From contig SKXC01000030.1 of assembly GCA_007128625.1 (NCBI GenBank), positions 1 to 33,034 of the forward strand: DNA of 33,034 bases, read 5' to 3'. Below are positions 28,925-33,034 of this stretch, one piece after another (the first letter of the stretch is position 1; every line of letters starts with the position of its first letter). This stretch comes from Syntrophomonadaceae bacterium (GTDB lineage Bacteria > Bacillota > Dethiobacteria > DTU022). Made by a program: the position numbers and the translations under genes. The notes under the pieces were generated by a model. The model saw only the letters and a list, made by a program, of their open reading frames with translations. It was not told where the DNA came from and made no database searches.

Positions 28925-30379
28925 TTGTCAGATGTAAGAGTCAGGTTTGCGCCAAGTCCGACTGGAGAGTTACATATTGGCGGGGCCCGGACCGCTTTGT
29001 TCAACTACTTGTTTGCTTACAATACCGGCGGCAAATTTATTTTGCGTATAGATGATACTGACCTGGAACGATCCCGACCTGATTATATTGATAAGTTGAT
29101 TGCCTCTTTACAGTGGCTGGGGCTGAATTGGCATGAAGGACCATACTGCCAATCTGAACGGCTTGACGAGTATACCCGTGAAGCTGAGCGCCTGGTGGCC
29201 GAAAAAAAGGCTTTTCGCTGTTATTGCAGTATTGAAACCCTTTCTGAAGGTCGTTCTACCGCCCGCAGGGAGAGTAAAGCTTATCTTTACCCGGGAACCT
29301 GCCGAAACATTTCTCCAGAAGAAGAAAAGGCATACCGTTTAGAGGGTAAAACTCCCGTAATAAGACTTTTAACGCCGGACCAGGGCATTACAGTGGTCAA
29401 TGATGAGATAAGGGGGGAGGTCAGTTTTGAAAATGCCGGTATTGATGATTTTATAATTCTTAAATCAAACGGTTTGCCCACTTACAATTTTGCCAGTATT
29501 GTTGATGATCTTCAAATGGGTATAACCCATGTGATCCGTGCCGAAGAACATCTTTCCAACACGCCCCGACAACAACTGTGTGCCGACGCACTTGGTTACA
29601 ATTTGCCCCTTTTTGCCCACGTTCCAATGATCCTTGCCCCTGATCGAAGTAAGTTGAGTAAAAGGCATGGAGCAACTTCAGTGGAAGAATTCTATTCAGA
29701 GGGACATCTTCCTGAAGCATTAATCAATTATATGGCCTTACTGGGATGGGCACCTGGCGGTGGAGAAGACGAAGAAATATTTACCCTGGAAGAAATGGCC
29801 GCAAGGTTTGATCTCAATAAGGTAATCAAAACTGCTGCAATATATGATGTCAATAAGCTGGGCTGGATGAACAGCCATTACATGCGAGTATATGATCTGG
29901 ATAAACTGGTTGAAGCTGCTCTTCCTTTTTTCGAGCAAAATAAATTGATAAAAACCCCGCTGAAAAATCAAGAATACGAATATTTAAAGCTGGTTATCGA
30001 CACGGTGCGACAAAGAACCAGAACATTAGTTGAGCTGGCGGAAGCATCTTATTATTTTTATAATGATGATTTTACTTATGACGAAAAAGGAGTTAAAAAA
30101 CACTTTTTTAAAGAAAATACAGTTGAATACATGAGAAAGGCAGCAGCTAAACTAAGTAATCTGGAATCATTTGACAAAGATACTGTTGAGCGGCAGTACA
30201 GTTCTCTAAGTGAGGAGCTGGGTATTTCTACCGGGCGCCTTATCCATCCTACTCGCCTGGCTCTAACCGGACGTACCGCCGGGCCGGGATTATTTGAGAT
30301 AATGGCCTTACTTGGTCGTGAAAAAACTGTAGAACGGCTGAATAAAGCATCAGGCTACATAGAGCAGATGTATGCTTAA
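28925..30379 (+). CDS. gltX: Glutamate--tRNA ligase
   Basis: RFAPSPTGELHIGGARTALFNYLFA (HIGH region), KLSKRHGATSV (KMSKS region). TTG 28925 after GAGGTG is preferred over the track start at 28898. Confidence 0.97.
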   Translation: MSDVRVRFAPSPTGELHIGGARTALFNYLFAYNTGGKFILRIDDTDLERSRPDYIDKLIASLQWLGLNWHEGPYCQSERLDEYTREAERLVAEKKAFRCYCSIETLSEGRSTARRESKAYLYPGTCRNISPEEEKAYRLEGKTPVIRLLTPDQGITVVNDEIRGEVSFENAGIDDFIILKSNGLPTYNFASIVDDLQMGITHVIRAEEHLSNTPRQQLCADALGYNLPLFAHVPMILAPDRSKLSKRHGATSVEEFYSEGHLPEALINYMALLGWAPGGGEDEEIFTLEEMAARFDLNKVIKTAAIYDVNKLGWMNSHYMRVYDLDKLVEAALPFFEQNKLIKTPLKNQEYEYLKLVIDTVRQRTRTLVELAEASYYFYNDDFTYDEKGVKKHFFKENTVEYMRKAAAKLSNLESFDKDTVERQYSSLSEELGISTGRLIHPTRLALTGRTAGPGLFEIMALLGREKTVERLNKASGYIEQMYA

Positions 30380-30411
30380 CCTAATGAATTTATCCTTACT
30401 AACTATCTTCA

Positions 30412-30534
30412 CTAGCTATCTTTTTTTGATTTACCTTCTTCTTTTTTCTTATTATAGTCGTATCCACTTTTCAGCATAAAAAATAAAACAAAAAATATGC
30501 CTATCAAAATAATACCGAGAATCAAATTCCACAC
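30412..30534 (-). CDS. Unannotated 40-aa single-TM microprotein
   Basis: GTG start; translation MWNLILGIILIGIFFVLFFMLKSGYDYNKKKEEGKSKKDS; RBS gggggtg 7 nt upstream; 33-nt gap after the co-oriented GT4 gene. Too short for the ORF track. Confidence 0.6.
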   Translation of the reverse strand: MWNLILGIILIGIFFVLFFMLKSGYDYNKKKEEGKSKKDS

Positions 30535-30567
30535 AGCTAAACACCCCCGTTAGATTGACCTGCCCGA

Positions 30568-31791
30568 TCAAGCAAGAAAATTATGTAAATCATTACCAAT
30601 TACATTTTTATGTTTATACTTCTTTTTACGAGGTGCAAAATCTTTTCGATCAATAAGTTCCCTGTATACATCAAGCATTTTTTCAGCACAATAAGATGAA
30701 GAAATAAGGGCAACATTTTTGTAAGCCTGCTTGCTCATCCGGTCATATAGCTCCTTATTTTCCAGCAGGTCAAGAATTGCCGTAACAAAAGAGGAGGGAG
30801 AGAGATCGGTTAAAAATCCATCTTCTCCATGCATGACCGTTTCAGCCGGACCGAAAGCGCGAATAGCAACAACAGGGAGTCCGGCTGCTTTAGCTTCTCC
30901 AATAACCAGGCCCTGGGTTTCCGTTACAGATGGAAAAACAAATAAATCAGCACTGGCATAACAGTGAACAATATTTTGACGGGGCAGTACCCCTGTAAAG
31001 GTGACTTTATCCTCAATACCCATTTCACGGCACAGCTTACGCAGGTAATTTTCCTGGGGGCCCTTACCGACAAGAACAAGGCGGCATAATGGGTACCTGG
31101 CCTGAACAGCCTGAAAACATTTTAGCAGGAAGGTTACGTTTTTTTCCTTCCCAAGCCGTCCCACAAAAAGCAATACCTTTTCATCTGGACTTACATCGTA
31201 GTTTTTTTCCAGCCAATCAGTTTCAAGGTTGTTGAATTCTTCAAGATCAACCCCGGTGGGAATATTTATTATTGACGTCTCAACCCCTATTCTCTGGAGG
31301 TAATTTACTACCAGCTGGGAAGGAGCAACTACAATGTTGCAGCGATTGCAAAAGTTTCGGGCGATTGACTGAACTACATTTTTTGATGTATTTTCGACAA
31401 AGGGAAAGTAATGAACATACTGATCATAAAGGGTGTGAAAGGTAAATATTAATGGCAGCTTATAACGACGGGCTGCCCGGGCTCCCAGTCTGCCGAGCAA
31501 AAAGGGGGAATGAGTATGAATAATGTCCAGTCCTATTCTCTTGATAGTAGAACCAAGCTGAGACGATATAGGTACCGGAAGTGAAAAATCAGGCATTGTT
31601 GGCCATGGTACAGATACAAAACGAAAGACTCCTTCTTCTTTTGGAGGATGTAAAAGAGGATAATCCGGTCCAAAAACATAAACTTCATGACCTTTAGCAT
31701 TGAATTCACGGGAAAAGAGCTCAATTGATCTGACAACACCGCTGGTATAAGGTCTAAAACTGTCTGTAAAAACACCGATTTTCAATTGCAA
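30568..31791 (-). CDS. Glycosyltransferase family 4 (diacylglycerol glucosyltransferase/PimB-like)
   Basis: IGVFTDSFRPYTSGVVRSIE, HTHSPFLLGRLGARAARRYKLPLIFTFHTLYDQYVHY, LLFVGRLGKEKN, FPSVTETQGLVIGEAKAAGLPVVA; TTG start. Confidence 0.92.
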   Translation of the reverse strand: MQLKIGVFTDSFRPYTSGVVRSIELFSREFNAKGHEVYVFGPDYPLLHPPKEEGVFRFVSVPWPTMPDFSLPVPISSQLGSTIKRIGLDIIHTHSPFLLGRLGARAARRYKLPLIFTFHTLYDQYVHYFPFVENTSKNVVQSIARNFCNRCNIVVAPSQLVVNYLQRIGVETSIINIPTGVDLEEFNNLETDWLEKNYDVSPDEKVLLFVGRLGKEKNVTFLLKCFQAVQARYPLCRLVLVGKGPQENYLRKLCREMGIEDKVTFTGVLPRQNIVHCYASADLFVFPSVTETQGLVIGEAKAAGLPVVAIRAFGPAETVMHGEDGFLTDLSPSSFVTAILDLLENKELYDRMSKQAYKNVALISSSYCAEKMLDVYRELIDRKDFAPRKKKYKHKNVIGNDLHNFLA

Positions 31792-31880
31792 ATCCTCCCT
31801 GAAAAGTTCTATATACTATAATTCATCAAATATTTTTCTTCTAGCATTCAATGGTATTGTATTCTAAGGTTTTCAATTTC

Positions 31881-31889
31881 ATTATAACA
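31881..31889 (-). promoter_or_regulatory. Candidate extended -10 promoter upstream of the GT4 gene
   Basis: On the - strand TGTTATAAT (TGnTATAAT), no good -35; about 90 nt upstream of the GT4 start. Confidence 0.4.
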
Positions 31890-31923
31890 CAATCGATAAA
31901 TACTATGATTAGAATATTAGGTC

Positions 31924-31943
31924 ATAACTAGAAATAACTAGAA
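31924..31943. repeat. 10-bp tandem direct repeat ATAACTAGAA x2
   Basis: Exact ATAACTAGAA ATAACTAGAA on the + strand. Confidence 0.8.
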
Positions 31944-31946
31944 AAG

Positions 31947-31983
31947 AAGGGAGGGAGGAAAAAAATTATTGCCTCCTCCCTTT
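31947..31983 (-). terminator. Candidate terminator of the tyrosine recombinase gene
   Basis: On the - strand AAAGGGAGGAGG...CCTCCCTCCCTT followed by CTTTTCT; stem has a 1-nt bulge. Confidence 0.45.
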
Positions 31984-32105
31984 AAGTTTACATAAGATAT
32001 ATTATCGGAAGTTAAATCAAGATAACAGGTAACCACATATTTTTTTGTAACTACCCCCTCCCCCTGTTATTTGCAGCACTGGTATAATAAACATCAAGTA
32101 ATTCA

Positions 32106-33034
32106 TTAGATATTTTTACCCCAATGCCTGAGAATATCTGCAAAACTGGCTCCGCAATACGGGCAATCTTCCTTGTATCTTAAAATGTAACTGCATTTAC
32201 TGCATTTTAATGGCGGTATACTCAATCTTACTTCATCTTCGGCATTAGCTTTATCATCTTCGTCATTACCTTCTACCTCAATTGACACGGTTTGTTTAAA
32301 CTCTTCTTTAATTAGCCCGGGTCCTTCCCTCTTTCCTTCGCCTTCTCCCTCCTCTTTATCTTCATTTATTTCTTCATCCCTACTATCCTGTCCTGAAATG
32401 CGGCTAATTTCAGTTGGTTTTTGGTTGTTACTTTTATTATTCAAATAAGCCTTCTGAAGATTATTTCTATTATCTTCAAGATCAATTTTCTTAAAAATGC
32501 CGTTACTATCCGCTATATTACCATATTCTACCATATTTAAGTTGTTTAGCAGTAACCTGGTATATTTTTGAATAAGCACCGGACTGATTTGCCCTAAAAT
32601 ATTTTGGGCAAGCTCAATATCTTTTGTTTCGCGAATCAGGTTTACCGCAAATGTGCTGCGCAGCATTCCGGGATAAACATCTTTTTCAATGCCGGCCTTA
32701 CGGGCTAATCGTTTGACCATTTCCCTTATGTATCGATCATTTAGTTGATGACCTTTAAGAGTTGTAAAAAAATATTTATAACCGGGCCCCATTATGTTTC
32801 GCCAGCGCATAAGCAATGACATGGTTTTTTGATCAATTGTAAGCGTGCGATTTTTGGCCGAACTGCTTTCTTGTATTACAATTTTACTTTCCTGCCAGCT
32901 GATATCACTGTTAACCAAATTTATAATCTCCCTGACCCTGAGTCCTGATTTTAGCATCAGTCTTAACATACAAAGGTTACGAAGACCTGTTGGGGCTTTA
33001 TCATTAGGCTGCTGCAGGAGGGCAATTTGCTCAT
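32106..33034 (-). CDS. Tyrosine recombinase/integrase-like protein with acidic linker and C-terminal zinc ribbon (N-terminus beyond window)
   Basis: Frame stays open from the ORF start at 32969 to the window edge (EQIALLQQPNDKAPTGLRNLC-MLRLMLKSGLRVREIINL). Contains GLRVREI, GMLRSTFAVNL, LGQISPVLIQKYTR and CSKCSYILRYKEDCPYC. Confidence 0.8.
   Translation of the reverse strand, partial: EQIALLQQPNDKAPTGLRNLCMLRLMLKSGLRVREIINLVNSDISWQESKIVIQESSSAKNRTLTIDQKTMSLLMRWRNIMGPGYKYFFTTLKGHQLNDRYIREMVKRLARKAGIEKDVYPGMLRSTFAVNLIRETKDIELAQNILGQISPVLIQKYTRLLLNNLNMVEYGNIADSNGIFKKIDLEDNRNNLQKAYLNNKSNNQKPTEISRISGQDSRDEEINEDKEEGEGEGKREGPGLIKEEFKQTVSIEVEGNDEDDKANAEDEVRLSIPPLKCSKCSYILRYKEDCPYCGASFADILRHWGKNI

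Noticed and set aside
30397-30421. Near-tandem repeat TAACTATCTTCAC/TAGCTATCTTTTT after gltX
   Set aside because: Short and imperfect, overlaps the microprotein stop; likely chance in AT-rich sequence.
32051-32064. G-quadruplex on the - strand (GGGGGAGGGGG)
   Set aside because: Only two G-runs; does not meet the usual four-tract requirement.
32022-32070. Second hairpin ATAACAGG/CCTGTTAT downstream of the recombinase
   Set aside because: Exact 8-bp arms but a ~33-nt loop and no clear U-tract; too weak to call as a terminator.
32106-33034. Integrated prophage or ICE at the right edge
   Set aside because: Only a recombinase-like gene is seen, with degenerate catalytic residues; no att repeats, tRNA, phage or transfer genes are visible in the window.
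1-33034. CRISPR arrays, tRNAs, rRNAs, transposases, toxin-antitoxin or restriction-modification systems
   Set aside because: None recognised on either strand.

Overview
This 33-kb window is almost entirely a dense, conserved Firmicutes/Clostridia-type housekeeping block on the + strand. The gene order is: partial GT2 glycosyltransferase, rimP-nusA-rnpM(ylxR)-infB-rbfA-nrnA-truB-ribF-rpsO-pnp-dut-rnjA, class V FBP aldolase/phosphatase, lipid kinase, ftsK/spoIIIE-rimO-cinA-thpR-recA-recX-rny-ymdB-spoVS, PHP phosphoesterase, Na+-pump decarboxylase gamma/biotin/beta subunits, and gltX. On the - strand at the right end are a GT4 glycosyltransferase, a 40-aa membrane microprotein missing from the ORF track, and a tyrosine recombinase that is cut by the window edge. 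spoVS suggests a sporulation-lineage organism. I saw no CRISPR array, tRNA, rRNA, transposon or clear multi-gene defence island, and I do not claim a new multi-gene system. The best second-look items are: (1) a promoter, structured leader and terminator cassette between recX and rny with a possible pseudoknot; (2) a tyrosine recombinase lacking both catalytic histidines and fused to an acidic linker and zinc ribbon; (3) an unexplained 25/26-nt match between the region upstream of rimP and the 5' coding part of rbfA; (4) the unannotated 40-aa microprotein; (5) an rpsO leader with its own promoter; (6) a near-perfect SigH promoter before spoVS; (7) a run of ten adjacent genes that all appear to use non-ATG starts. 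All calls come from reading the sequence and from family knowledge; no searches or folding were run.
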